Source: Astrocystis sublimbata (lineage: Eukaryota > Ascomycota > Sordariomycetes > Xylariales > Xylariaceae). From it: 64,000 nt of DNA. Position numbers and translations under genes: made by a program. The DNA is taken from contig JAJNNY010000031.1 in the NCBI GenBank assembly GCA_022453515.1, positions 248,001 to 312,000 on the forward strand, in the 5' to 3' direction. Positions 20,789 through 32,103 of this stretch are shown in pieces. Below the pieces are notes generated by a model. The model was not told the DNA's origin. It saw nothing but the letters and a program-made list of their open reading frames with translations, and ran no database searches. How positions within the stretch are numbered: the stretch's first letter is position 1; every line of letters begins with the position of its first letter.

Positions 20789-22819
20789 GATGTTCTGATT
20801 TGAGTATGTTCTACAGAGCAATTCTGTGTAGGTCGATAGCTAATATTCTGGATATAAAAATAATTTCTGGATAACCAAAGCTCCGGCATGCCTTCTATTT
20901 ATGCCTAAATCACTGAGAATGGGATGTTCCTGTCGCTTACATATCTCATCGCTTGCTCAGGTAGATTAATAATCAGGCGTTGTTAGGAGTACAGGATGTA
21001 TGGGTCAGAACCGAGCGCTCCGTAGGCTGGGAACCTAAAGCATGGTAGAAGCCGTCTATCAACGGAAAGACTTTTTCCAGGCCGAGGTATAGCGTTGCCA
21101 GTGTCGGCAGGTAGAGTCTGCTGTCTAAGGATAATTAATAGCTGGGTCCAAGTCTGTGGCTATCTTCCCTGAGATATTCACGTTCTATATCTCTACGCTT
21201 ACGTTTTATTGCTTGCCGAGCGACTTCCTAGGAAGTCGCTCGTACCGAATCGTCCTGTAATACATGTTAAAGATCAGTTTTATAATTAATCCATGGCTTT
21301 TGTTTTTGCGCAACAGCGGCAACATATGCATTGGAAATTATACATGTTTTGTTATCTCTTTAACGGCTGCCAAACTTCAAAGTTTCCAGAGTGAAATTAT
21401 CTCTGCATAATTTGTTATGATATGGGTAGCTTTCCCAGAATTAGTTTGCACAAATAGAAAGTGGCCCCCGGAGCGAGCCGGGGGAGGGGGGCAGGTTCAC
21501 GGTACTATGGATCACCTTCTCTGGGCAGTCTCAAATGCCAATTGCGCGGAGTAAGTGGTAAGCTAACATCAGACACTAAATGTTGTATGTCTATAGAGTT
21601 CCAGTTATTTAAGTCGCCGACTTACCAGATCCTATGCTCACGATAACTGGCATGCAGTGTGAATAATATACGATGTTGCAAGTGCTCCGATTAGCATCAC
21701 GAATTCTGTGTAATCTCGTGATAGCTCCCATATAACCCCGCATAATGGGTTTCCATATACAAACTGTAAATAGTATATACAACCTATTCAAATAGCAAAT
21801 ACTCGACATCGCGTATTCAGCACAGAGCCTCGATGAATGGCATAACTTACATACGGTACCTAGGTAGTCATGCGGGAGCAGGATTTAATGACTATTCGTA
21901 GGCGGTTGAATGTATGTGGGGATAGTCATCTTTCATTGCTCCCACGGGCTAGTAATGAATGACCCGCTTCCATCTATATTCTGTATTTAATGCAGACATG
22001 CTAAACCCATCGCTATCTAGTAACGAACGTGTTGAGATCAACGAAACCCCAGTGAGTTAGAGCCGACGATCTTTCGGCAACTTCCGTACACGATGTTAGC
22101 TAATTTCCTCCAACGTTGCTCAAGCCACCTACGAATATCCTACTTCCTCCCTTGATGGGTTGCGACGGCAGTTGGTATATACTTAACCTGGAGCAACAAG
22201 TGGGATTTCGCGTAACAGCGTACGGCGCCATCGCAATTCTCATTCTTACTTACTCAACTGTAGTTGAACTCGCGGATGACCGTGTGTGGGCATTAAGTCT
22301 GAGCCGAAGACTCTTAAGACCTCCAGACAGCCTCCAACAATGTCGCGAGATCAACGAAGCACTTGACTTAGATAACAAAACGTTGCTCAAAAACATTGTC
22401 CTCTATACTCAGATCAGATAAGAAGCAAAAAGCTCTGGCCGTTATGGGGAAGCCTTGCGAGGCCTAGCTCATTCCCCAATGTAGCTTCTCCGGCATATTT
22501 TGTGGCGTTTCCCTTTGGCCGTATAACGGTCAGGACCTGACCTATGTAACATAAACCGACCAGTCTAGAGATGCGGCATCCCGACGGTTTACTCGATGTT
22601 ACACTGCCATGCAACACTACCTTATAGAGATTGGTGGGCCTAGATGGCTCTCTGTCTACCCGAACCATATTAGCCGGCAGCACCTGCTGTGTAGGAAGCG
22701 CGCAGCTAAGGCAGATACGATGAGCAAATGCTATATAGATTCCTCGATGGCCCATGTTTCAAAAATGAGAGAGGGTCTACCTTTCATCACGGTACCTTAG
22801 CCGCAGTCTCACCACCAAT
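20789..22819. other. 2-kb gene-poor stretch with a 26-bp palindrome
   Basis: No conserved coding frame is present. A 101-codon frame at 22116-22421 is unconvincing. The perfect palindrome at 21217-21242 is listed separately. The 5' end serves as the SDR promoter and the 3' end as that of the secreted protein. Confidence 0.4.
21217..21242. repeat. Perfect 26-bp palindrome
   Basis: The half-site CGAGCGACTTCCT is followed by its exact reverse complement with no spacer. It could be a dyad binding site for a dimeric factor or a recombination footprint. It lies about 430 bp upstream of the SDR start on that gene's strand. Confidence 0.8.
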
Positions 22820-23452
22820 ATGAGATCCCTCCCCATCCTCGCGGCGGCGGGGTCCGTCGTCGAGGCCGTCCACCCCAGAACCATCGTATCCGAGAACGCA
22901 TACACATGCAACCCCAGCAACGGGATCGACATCTCCTTCACGGACAGCGGTCGGGAAGGGTCCAAGATCATCGCCGACTTCCCGACTATAAGAATGGCCG
23001 TGATCGGGCCGGCGCACGGGTTCCCCGGCGGCGACTCGCACGTCGGCTGCGGCGGGACGGTGGAGTGGGAGGACTGGGCCCCGTACGTCCGCTTCGCCAT
23101 CGCGAACGTCACCTGGCGCGCCAACGACCTCAACCTGACGGACAAGGCCGACTTCTTCTCGCTCAGCGCCAGGGTCGACATGGACGTCGTGCACATGGAG
23201 AACACCACCCCGGTCCGCTACCCGCTGACTAGTGATAAATCATCTGCTGCCATGGTATGCTCGGAAGTCGTGTTTCCTTTGCGCGAGGCTCGTCATGTGT
23301 TCTGATAGGCCGTAAATGATGTGCTGACTCAGAATATTGCGTAGCTTGATGTTGAGATCAACCCTAAACTCGACGAGTTCCAAGGCAAATACGAAGTAAC
23401 GGCAAAGAACCCTAAGCCATTCGTAGGTTTCGCCCAATTCGCAAGTCGTTGA
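22820..23452 (+). CDS. Small putative secreted protein
   Basis: Exons 22820-23254 and 23345-23452 join in phase 0 (donor GTATGC, acceptor TAG) to give 180 aa. The N-terminus (MRSLPILAAAGSVVEAVHP) is a short signal-peptide-like segment. The mature part has a few Cys (YTCNPSNG, VGCGGTVEW), beta-strand-like alternation and an N-glycosylation site in IANVTWRANDLNLT. After splicing the end reads LDVEINPKLDEFQGKYEVTA. Its strand pattern recalls small DUF4360-type fungal secreted proteins, but I would not assign it. It is GC-rich compared with its flanks. The second exon is less certain than the first. Confidence 0.55.
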
Positions 23453-24651
23453 TATTTTTTACTTTGCCGAGAATTCTCGAACTGCTCTTATGACGGGCAC
23501 ATGCGGATTTCCATCAGCTAACATTTCTTGCAGTGGTCTTATTGTCAAAACGGCTACCTATCCAATACCACAAGTATGTACTTCGCAATGAGTGGTAGAA
23601 CACGCAAGGGTGGTACTAGCCAGCGTAAGCTCTCCTTCTCCCATGGCCTTGCTTCAATCCAGATTTCATGAGTTTTTTTTTTTTGGCCACTGTAACTAAT
23701 GGTCATCGCAGCGGGTTGGTCAATGGAACTCGGTCTTGACTGGGAGCCTTGCCACGAACCGATACCGTCACCTTGGGGCCAGAGAGTAATCAAAGGCTGG
23801 GAGAGCTGCACCTATCCCCAGACAAATGCGACGGCTACGCGATTATTTCCCATGCTGGAATGAGAACAGTGAGATCTAGAATGGCCGGGGCATGGACGCT
23901 TGAGAACTGTGTACTTCATGTATCGATCGTATATGTTATGACGCGTGAATTGTTATATCCGTACGAACAGCTGTCTGTATTTGGTCCCAATAATGCCCGT
24001 ATTCGGGTTAAGCAGGCGATTCTCTTAGGTAGGAAATAACACCAAACGCCAACATAAACCAGCATGGTGCAGATTGCCCTGCTTACAGGAGCGGCGTCCT
24101 TATGAGACGGAATCCAAGTTCATCGGCAAATCATGTGCTTATCGGAAGTACGGGGTGTTTCGGTGAGATCTGCAGAGTTCGTAAGGTTCGAGGGGGCGTG
24201 AAAGAACCTTGATAGTTTGTCGTACTTGGGCGTTGAGTTTTCCAATATTCTTTTACATGTGCTGGAGCCGGTGCGCTTTGCAGTAAGTGTCTGGGAATGT
24301 TACTGCTGATCCTCAAGTTGCCGGATAGAAAGCCGGGGATAGCCTAGGCGTTTACAGCAGGACCCTGATTACTGTACAATGTACATCGATACGAACTCGA
24401 TGCACGGACCACATGAGTCAGTCTGGGTTACCACTCCTCCTTCAAGGCTCAAACCACCAAATCAACGCTAGGAGACTCAGTTGTACGCAGCAAAAACCAG
24501 CATGACCAGGGCATAAAAGAGAATCAACGCCCCAGATAAGGCCACAAGATGAGGTCAGATTCATCTTCCTTCAAACAGCTCGATTGAAAAACTCTTCGGT
24601 GCCTGGAGCGTTCACATTTTCTAGCGAGACCTGCACTTTTTTCCGATCAAA
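23453..24651. other. Intergenic; promoter of panB at right
   Basis: A 96-codon plus frame at 23749-24039 and a minus frame at 23554-23811 overlap and match no family. A T10 tract lies near 23673-23682. No repeat or RNA structure is evident. Confidence 0.4.
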
Positions 24652-25737
24652 ATGGCTTCGGTATGGGCCAGGTCATGCAGCTTATTGCTATATCGGGGCA
24701 TAAGTTCAAGCACCAGCACGCGCCTCCAACTCACGATCGCCAAACCCCTGTCCTCAACTCTTCACCACCAAGCACAACAGAGATGGAGCTCACATTCTCC
24801 CCTTGGCACGCCGTCCGTCCCGGCAAAGAAGAAGGTGACTATGGGTGGCCTTCGATCTATGTATCGGAAAAATGAACCCATCACCATGATGACCGCCCAC
24901 GACTTCCCCAGTGCCCATGTCGCCGACGCTGCAGGGATGGATATGATTCTCGTGGGGGACAGCTTGGCCATGGTGGCCTTGGGGATGGAGGACACGAGCG
25001 AGGTCACTGTAGATGATATGTTGCTGCATTGCAAATCCGTCGCGCGGGCGACTAGGTCTGCATTTACTGTAAGATAAAAGACTTCCCTTGCCACTACCCT
25101 GCTACCCTGAGCTGACTTTCCCGAGGTTGGGGACCTTCCCATGGGCTCTTATGAGATCTCACCCGAACAAGCACTGGCCACGGCTATCCGCTTTGTGAAG
25201 GAGGGGCGAGTCCAGAGTATCAAATTAGAGGGGGGCAAGGAAATGGCCCCGACGATCAAAAAGATAACACAGGCAGGTATTCCTGTGCTCGCTCACGTCG
25301 GCCTGACGCCCCAGCGCCAGAACGCCTTAGGAGGGTTCAGGGTGCAGGGGAAGACGTCAAAAGGTGCCATGGCAGTCCTCGAAGATGCGATCGCAGTTCA
25401 GGAGGCGGGGTGTTATGCCGTAGTGATCGAGGCTGTCCCCGCCGAGATCGCCAGCATCATCACCCGAAAGCTCTCGATTCCTACTATCGGCATCGGTGCA
25501 GGTAACGGATGTTCGGGTCAGGTACTTGTGCAGGTTGACATGTCTGGCTACTTCCCACCGGGCCGATCTATCCCGAAATTTGCGAAGCAGTATGGCAACG
25601 TGTGGGCAGAGAGTTTGCGAGCCATTGGGTCCTATCGGGACGAGGTCAAGAGCCGCCAGTACCCCGCGTCGGAGCACACTTATCCGATTGCGAAGGAAGA
25701 GCTCGACGCATTTACGAAGGATTCTGAGAAGTTTTGA
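24652..25737 (+). CDS. panB: Ketopantoate hydroxymethyltransferase (mitochondrial)
   Basis: Exons 24652-25068 and 25126-25737 (GTAAGA...GAG) encode 342 aa. The enzyme transfers a hydroxymethyl group from methylene-tetrahydrofolate to 2-oxoisovalerate to make ketopantoate, the first step of pantothenate and CoA synthesis. The N-terminal 55 residues are Ser/Arg-rich without acidic residues (LLLYRGISSSTSTRLQL), a likely mitochondrial presequence. PanB landmarks follow: MMTAHDFPSAHVADAAGMD, LVGDSLAMVALG (metal-binding Asp), VGDLPMGSYE created at the splice, IKLEGG (metal-binding Glu), AHVGLTPQ, VIEAVPAEIA (catalytic Glu) and GIGAGNGCSGQVLV. The length, start and domain order are normal for fungi. 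It converges with the Atg12 gene. Confidence 0.97.
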
Positions 25738-25898
25738 GCGGGTACCCCATTTCTTGGTTTTATAATTAGACAGCGGCACATCGCCTGGGTATGGTCGTAC
25801 AGTTACCGACGGCGTATTTTGACATTAGCTGGAGTTGGACAGGCATTACACAAGGTTCGTAGTAACCATTGGCTATAGGTAGCCTCTTGGGTGCCTAA

Positions 25899-26391
25899 TC
25901 ACCCAAATGCAGGAGCTATTGCATAGACAACAATCAACTGATTGTTGGAATCTTTGAAACACTGTCAAGCACTATTAATTCCCGTCATCCGCGTAAGTGA
26001 ACCGTGATGAGAGATGACGTACCCGATGCAGATTGCCGACGATTTCATCGAGTGCCGGGGCAAATGCACTGTTCACATAGAGAAATAGCCCGTCGGTCGG
26101 TTTGATAGCCAGTATCTTACGCAGATACGTGACGACGGTCTCGAACTTCTGCGTGGCACTAATCTTGCGCACTTCGGACTTCAACCGCGGTGCTGATCCG
26201 ATTGCCTTGAAGCGTACCTGCACCTTCTCTTGCTCAAACCCGCCGGCAGCAGCCAGGGCGGAACTCGCATCGCGGGGCAGGCTGGTCAGCACCGTTGACG
26301 CCGTCATAGTAAGTGGGAGCTCAGGTGACACCGGCCGATCTTGAATCGGTGAGGCTGGGGGTGACGGTGAGGGAACGTCCGGGTACTCCAT
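25899..26391 (-). CDS. ATG12: Ubiquitin-like autophagy protein Atg12
   Basis: Complement exons 26023-26391 and 25899-25961 (GTACGT...CAG) give 143 aa. Atg12 is conjugated through its C-terminal Gly to Atg5; Atg12-Atg5-Atg16 then acts as the E3 for Atg8 lipidation. A disordered Pro/Ser-rich N-terminus (1-45) precedes the ubiquitin fold: [60 protein letters not shown] and terminal AIAPAFG. The second exon carries only 20 codons but includes the essential terminal Gly, so a one-exon model would be non-functional on paper. The 3' end lies 162 bp from the convergent panB stop. Confidence 0.95.
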
Positions 26392-27026
26392 GTTGCAAAA
26401 CTGTTTCTCGAAAAGAGACTGCGAGTAGAAGAATTGTTATAGACAGCTTCCCACGATGTGATATGTTGATGATGAAGTTACAGCTCCATTGGGTTGTGAG
26501 ATGAACCGCCGCAGCTTGCCTATGGTGGTCAGGTACCTAGGTACCTCTTAGGCAGTGCATAGATCTAAGCCACTGCCTAAAAATGCCGTATGCAGCGCTG
26601 TGGCTCCAACTGTGGCTCTGCCCTCCAGCTGCAGGAGGGTACCTAGGTACCTAAGTACCTATTTATGTGACGCCCCCTTACCCCTATTTCTTCTACTAAG
26701 TCGAGGTTAACTAAGGTAAATAAATTCTTGGTATAGCTAGAGTATTGATACGATGAGAGGTTCATTTGTGTAATTCCATCCTAACACTGGTTTTGAGGGT
26801 AAATCCAAACGTACGATTTGGCAAAATATCTTCTCAACACCAAGGAAGTACTATAGGCATGTCGCCGGTGCTAAGCCAATATGCGAGCATTTTTAACAGA
26901 TCTTTGGCGTTTAAATCAACGCCCTGAAGAGACCACGCTGAGACTTTTCGCATTGCATGCATGACCCCCCGTTCGCTAAAAAAAAAATCACCTCTCCCAC
27001 TCGCGAAGATGTCTCTCACCTAGCAT
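26392..27026. promoter_or_regulatory. Atg12 upstream region with GGTACCTAGGTACC repeats and a hairpin
   Basis: AGGTACCTAGGTACCT (26531-26546) and GGTACCTAGGTACCT (from about 26639) are near-identical palindromic blocks. Between them, TTAGGCAGTG (26548-26557) and CACTGCCTAA (26571-26580) form a perfect 10-bp inverted repeat with a 13-nt loop. No gene is present. The right side is the 3' flank of the Zn2Cys6 gene. Confidence 0.5.
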
Positions 27027-29202
27027 TTAGTAGCTGCTGAACCAAACCGGTATATCCGCCTGGAAGTCGCCGCCCAGGTTCCAATAAGGCGAGAGGCCAT
27101 CGTGAGCATCCACCGCCATCGCAGCGGCCGCATTCCAGCCATCCAGGCCCTCGATGGCACCCACATCCGGCGGGACATCCAATACTCCTCCCACTCCCGG
27201 CGTCTTTTGCATCGTCGCACCCGTCGCATTGACATTCTCCGTCGTCGTCTTCCTCTTCGCACCCAGCACCTCCTTCGCAATCATCTGAATCTCTTCTAAA
27301 TTGCGCTCGCCCTGCGGCCACACCTTAGCCAAGGCACGGATGTAGCCGACGACAAGCCTGAGCTGGTGTCTAGCAACGGCAAGCTGGCGGCCCGCGAACA
27401 CGACCTTGATGGCTGCGAGTAGGGTGTGCGTGCCTGCGGCCGTCATGCAGATCGTGAAGGGGCAGCGGCTGAGGGGCTGCACGGGCAGCACGAGGAAGCG
27501 GAGCTGCGCCTCGATGGACTGCAGACAGCGCTGCGTGTGCATCGTCTCGGAGTCCTTTGCGGGGAGCCGCCGCCGCGGCTCGACGAGGCAGGAGGACACG
27601 CCTTCGAGTGGGTGGAAGGGCAGGCGGGAAAAGGGGCGGTGGAGGGCGATGAGGTTGCTGGAGGTGAAATCAAATAAGCCAATCATTCATTCATTCATTT
27701 CAGACACGGCAAGGCCAGTTGTGGGGTTGTGAGTCTGGAGAAAAACAACTGCCGTGGTGGGTAGTGAGTTGACTTAGAGGGAGGATGTGGAGACTTACGC
27801 GTGAACGGCCATCTGCGCCTGAAACATGAGCTCATCGACAACGTTCCCCTCCTTCAGAACCTCGCGCTTCGACTTGGGCAGGAGCAGAAACCACGAGTCG
27901 ATTATGGCGTCTACTTCGGCGATGGTCCGCGGGCTCAGCCAGTTTGCGGCATCGGGCAAGCCGGCAGAGAGCGCGAGTGCGATGCTGCGCGTCGCGCCGA
28001 TGAGGTAGGCAAAGGACGAGAAGGTCTGGTTTTCCGGGCCAAACTCGCGGTCCTCGAAATCGTCCAGCGTTTTGGGTGTTGGGATGGACTAGGTAATATG
28101 TTAGTATGTGAGTAAGCACCAAAAGATGGACCAGTTTGGTAGGTTAGGTAGGTATGAAGAGATGGAGAGGAGCAAGCACAACATGACTTACGCCCGACTC
28201 GTACTCGTCTTCTTCACACGGCAGTTCCGTATCAACATCCACCTCGCAGAGGGGAAACGCAGGCGACCGCTTGATCGCAGCGTAATACGCATCGATGCAA
28301 TAGATCTGCCACCACGTCCTCCTCCAGCTCTCCTGCAGTACTGTATCGCCGCCACCGTGCTCGACGGCGAACTGGCAGTGGTTCATACCCAGACTCAACA
28401 CAATCTCAATCGCCGCGTCAATCTCATTCCGCGCCTCGACTTTCTCGGCGCACCAGTACTGCGCAATGGAATAGAGTATATGACACTGTGCCAAGAACGG
28501 GTCGGGCGGCCGCTGTCGGGCGGCAACTAATCCTTCTATGACCTTTTCGCGCAGTTGTGGTGTTAGATCTGAGGACAAGTACAGCGACCCGATGAAGCGC
28601 ATGACATTAACCAGTAGCGACAGGTTTTCCTGGCGGGGTATTCTGTCGTAGTGGTGCTGGAGGTGGCGATGGGGTAAGACACAGGGGTGACACCGGTGGA
28701 AATGCTTGTAGTAGGATCTGATGAGGAAGTCTGTCTCGATGCTGGAGAACTCTATGTCGCCAACTGCATCCTGCGTCTCCCCGCCGTAGCTATTCTCCGA
28801 TTCCGTCGTCGACGGCATGCCGTACCCAGGCAGTAAGTTGGCGAAAACATTATTTGAAGGCTGGTAGTACTGATGTTGTTCGTCCTGCGCATCCCGCCCG
28901 GACGAGGCAGAACCAGAGCCGGAGCCGGGACTGGTGCCGGGCGGCGACTGGGTGAGGGTGGTGACGGCCCCATTGTTGTTGGAGCTGGACCGGGCACTGC
29001 GGCGCTCCGCCAGTTTGGTCCGGGTCAGGCCGCCTCTGCGGGACTTTACGTACTCGCAGGTCTTGCCCTCGGAGGAACACCGCAGGCAGACGGGCTGCTG
29101 GGCATCACAGCGCACATGGCGGTTGCGACATGGGAGGCATGCGACGGAGACACGGCTACCCAGGTTTTTGCCAGCACCTGTTGTGGAATCCTCGGAATCC
29201 AT
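27027..29202 (-). CDS. Zn2Cys6 transcription factor with fungal MHR domain
   Basis: Complement exons 28192-29202, 27799-28088 and 27027-27657 total 1932 nt (643 aa). The binuclear zinc cluster is residues 22-49, C-x2-C-x6-C-x6-C-x2-C-x6-C (CLPCRNRHVRC ... CLRC ... C), followed by the basic linker SRRGGLTRTKLAERR. A Ser/Gly-rich disordered stretch leads into a fungal_TF_MHR-type helical domain (SYYKHFHRCHPCVLPHR, SWRRTWWQIYCIDAYYA). The C-terminal part holds LIALHRPFSRLPF and an Ala/Gly-rich activation-like tail. The target pathway is unknown. It is divergent from the FAD/NAD oxidoreductase gene, with 665 bp shared, a common layout for a regulator and its target. The second intron contains an ATTC microsatellite. 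Confidence 0.93.
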
Positions 29203-29867
29203 ATCTCGTCCAATGGAGCTGACTTCGGCTCTCGTTTGGGGGGGGGGGGGGAGTTCGTTTCAAGGACTGTGGGTGGCATCGGTTCCCGGGGGCCCATTAA
29301 GCCAAGATTGGGGGGGACCCGGCAACCCGGTTATCAGATCGGGTACCCGATTATATAGGCCCATAGGGCGTCCGGCCCGCCAAGACTCCCATGTAAGCTG
29401 AGTCATTTAGTTTTCCACCGCCAGTCGCGACGTGCTTTGCAACTTTGCATTTCTCCGGTTCTTTTCCTACGTGGTACAAAAGGTTTACACTGAAAAGTTG
29501 AATTGCCGTCGGTCCTCCCGATGCATCTCGAAGCTGCATATTCTCTGGATTTGTCGTAAAAGGGGGGTGAATGATGATGGCCAAGGGCATGTAGGTCAAT
29601 TGCCGCAAAGTGACATGCGCCCACCATCTGCTGGCTATTGAGATCACGAAAGCCCGATATTGACGGCATGCTTCGACTGGAGTACATTTTGTGCCAAAGA
29701 TAAAGAATATAAAGATGACCCAAGAGCTCGATGTTGATGTATCGCTATACCTCCAGACTAACAAACCAGAAACTCATCATACTATATCTATAGCATATTT
29801 CTCAACTTATTAAACCATTAATCACATCGAGTCTTTTGAATATCATATAATCAAACTTACAACCAAA
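29203..29867. promoter_or_regulatory. Bidirectional promoter with CGG-N4-CCG dyad and G14 tract
   Basis: ATCGGGTACCCGAT at 29338-29351 is a perfect 14-bp palindrome containing CGG-GTAC-CCG, the inverted-triplet format bound by Zn2Cys6 dimers. Several further CCGG/CCCGG triplets lie at 29280-29335. A run of 14 G occurs at 29238-29251 in the 5' leader of the regulator gene. Confidence 0.5.
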
Positions 29868-31130
29868 ATGCCCCAAAGAATCCTCATCATCGGCTCAGGT
29901 TTCGCTGGCTTCTGGGCCGCCCTCTCCGCCCAGCGCCTCATCAGCCTCCACGCCGGCGCCAGCATCGAAGTAGTCGTCCTCGCGCCCTCCGCCGACCTCG
30001 TGATGCGCCCGCGTCTCTACGAAGCCAACCCGGCAGCCATGAGCGCCCAGGTTGACGAGGTATACCGCGCATGTGGGATCCGCTTCGTCGCCGGCGTTGC
30101 CGAAACCATCCGTTCCGCAAACCACGAGGTCGACATGATCGACGCCGCCGGCGTCCGCATCACACTATCCTACGACAAGCTGATCCTCGCAGCCGGCAGC
30201 CGCGTTGTGAATCCCGCTATCCCGGGCATCGGGGAACACGCCTTCTCCGTGGACCAGCTCGAGGACGCCGTGAAGCTGGACAAGCACCTGCACAGTCTCG
30301 TCACAAAGCCGCCCAGCAAGGCCCGCAACACCTTTGTCGTCTGCGGTGGCGGCTTCACAGGAATCGAGATGGCGGCGGAGCTCCCCGGCCGTCTGCGCGA
30401 CATTTTCGGCGAGGATGTAAACTGCCAGGTTGTGGTCGTGGAGCGCGACGAAGAGATTGGTCCGGATCTAGGCGCTGGGCCCCGTCCCTTCGTCACCAAA
30501 GCCCTTGATGACCTAGGCGTGGAGACCAAGTTGGGCACCAGTGTCACGGGCTTCGACGCCGAAGGCATCACGCTATATTCTGGCGAGCGCATCGAGACGC
30601 TTACAGCGATCTGGACAGCCGGGGTCGCGGCAACACCCCTAACACAACAAGTGTCGACTGAAAGAGACAGCTTCGGCCGCCTCCACGTAGACCAGGACCT
30701 GCGCGTGCCAACTGCCCAAGACGTATTCGCAGCAGGGGACGCAGCATCCGCAGCAGCTGATGAGGACGGGCACTGCGTGAAGATGTCCTGTCAACACGCC
30801 TGGCCTCTCGGCAAGATTGCCGGCCACAATGCTGCGGCCGAGCTGTTGCAGGCCCCAACAATTCCGTACTCTCAGCCTATATATCGAGTTTGTCTCGATC
30901 TCGGCGCGGCAGGCGCTTTCATCGGCGAAGGGTGGAAGGCTACACTCCAACTCGCAGGCCCCCAGGCCAAGGTCGTGAAGCAGTTCATCAATGGAACCTT
31001 GATCTACCCGCCCAAGGCGATCACCGAAGATGCTTTCGCCGCGGCTGACCCGGCATTTGACGGTTCGGACCCTGCTGTCAAACATCCGACTTTGGCACGC
31101 TTTCTTTTGGAAAATGGTATGTCATGCTAA
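29868..31130 (+). CDS. NDH-2/AIF-like FAD-dependent NAD(P)H oxidoreductase
   Basis: A single exon of 420 aa. FAD-binding Rossmann motif ILIIGSGFAGFWAA (5-18), second dinucleotide motif VVCGGGFTGIEMAAEL (157-172, NAD(P)H) and FAD-closing motif DVFAAGDAA (285-293) give the two-domain pyridine-nucleotide-disulfide oxidoreductase fold. No C-x4-C redox pair is present, so it resembles type II NADH dehydrogenases or AIF-like quinone reductases rather than thioredoxin or glutathione reductases. MRPRLYEANP after the first domain is shared with bacterial NDH-2-like proteins. No transmembrane helix or clear presequence is seen. Lack of introns in an intron-bearing neighbourhood is compatible with bacterial origin but does not prove it. 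It may be controlled by the divergent Zn2Cys6 gene. Confidence 0.88.
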   Translation: MPQRILIIGSGFAGFWAALSAQRLISLHAGASIEVVVLAPSADLVMRPRLYEANPAAMSAQVDEVYRACGIRFVAGVAETIRSANHEVDMIDAAGVRITLSYDKLILAAGSRVVNPAIPGIGEHAFSVDQLEDAVKLDKHLHSLVTKPPSKARNTFVVCGGGFTGIEMAAELPGRLRDIFGEDVNCQVVVVERDEEIGPDLGAGPRPFVTKALDDLGVETKLGTSVTGFDAEGITLYSGERIETLTAIWTAGVAATPLTQQVSTERDSFGRLHVDQDLRVPTAQDVFAAGDAASAAADEDGHCVKMSCQHAWPLGKIAGHNAAAELLQAPTIPYSQPIYRVCLDLGAAGAFIGEGWKATLQLAGPQAKVVKQFINGTLIYPPKAITEDAFAAADPAFDGSDPAVKHPTLARFLLENGMSC

Positions 31131-32103
31131 AAGATTGGACAGGGCAACGAGGACGAATTATGAATATAGATTGCGAAATAACGTTTAGCGAATTAGAAGA
31201 CCATAGATGAATAGATAGTCAATGCAATATTTAGTTATTATTAGCCGTTGAAGCTTTCCACTTGCATCCCATTAAGCAGACCGGTTCCAAGCCTCTGTGG
31301 CTCATCTGTGGTTTGCTTACAAAAACCGCTGGCTATGCTCGAATTTCGCATCGAGGCACTGGCGCAGTTTTTGTACATCAGCCATTTTCTTCGTCCGTAT
31401 GATGTATGTATGTGGTCTACCATAATGGTTCCCGAGGTCGTTGGTGTGGTCTGAATATCACATCATATTGTATGCTGGTAGCAGTAACACATCCACCACT
31501 CTTGATTCTTATCTCATACTAAACTGTTCTATACACATTTGTGGCAACTCTGTAATTTTGACGTATATACATACAGTCGTTCGCTTGGTTCTTCATATTT
31601 TTATAGACATGGCCTGGCGAGTGATGTAACGCTTCACCCAGGTCGCATTTGTTTGATCCACCCCCAACTCTGTGACATGCGTTAAGCCATGGGCCTCGTG
31701 CCACCATCTTCAACATGCCCTCCCAAGACCACAATGGTCTGAATTGAATTTACGCGTTACTTACATCTCCCTTCGCCTCCAATGCGTGGAATAAAAAGAT
31801 GCACATGAGCAAAATGTGCGAAAAAGAGGAGAAAAAAGCCCCCAGAATACTCCGTGCCATGCCATGTTATGCCGCGCCAGAATGAGCAATATGTCTGCTT
31901 TGTGGGGATCATTGAAGGATCGAGACAAAGAGAATGGGAGTCGTTGATGTATTAGTTGGGTATCACCGCTCCGCGATGCTTCGCAGGACTAATTAGGAAC
32001 GAAAATGTTCGTTTTGTTGTTGATAAAGGGAGAGAGGTTTGTAGCAAGAGTTCGACAGCTACTTGTTTGAGGGTATGGCCACCAATGCCGTCGGAATAGC
32101 AAG
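31131..32103. other. Convergent intergenic region, no gene
   Basis: 3' flanks of the oxidoreductase and Dbf4 genes. Frames of 60-76 codons occur on both strands without recognisable content. Confidence 0.45.

Noticed and set aside
22116..22421. 101-codon frame with one hydrophobic segment
   Set aside because: No match, no promoter or splice context, AT-mixed intergenic DNA.
28873..29401. Plus-strand frames of 155-161 codons opposite the Zn2Cys6 gene
   Set aside because: Antisense shadows of the zinc-cluster exon and its leader.
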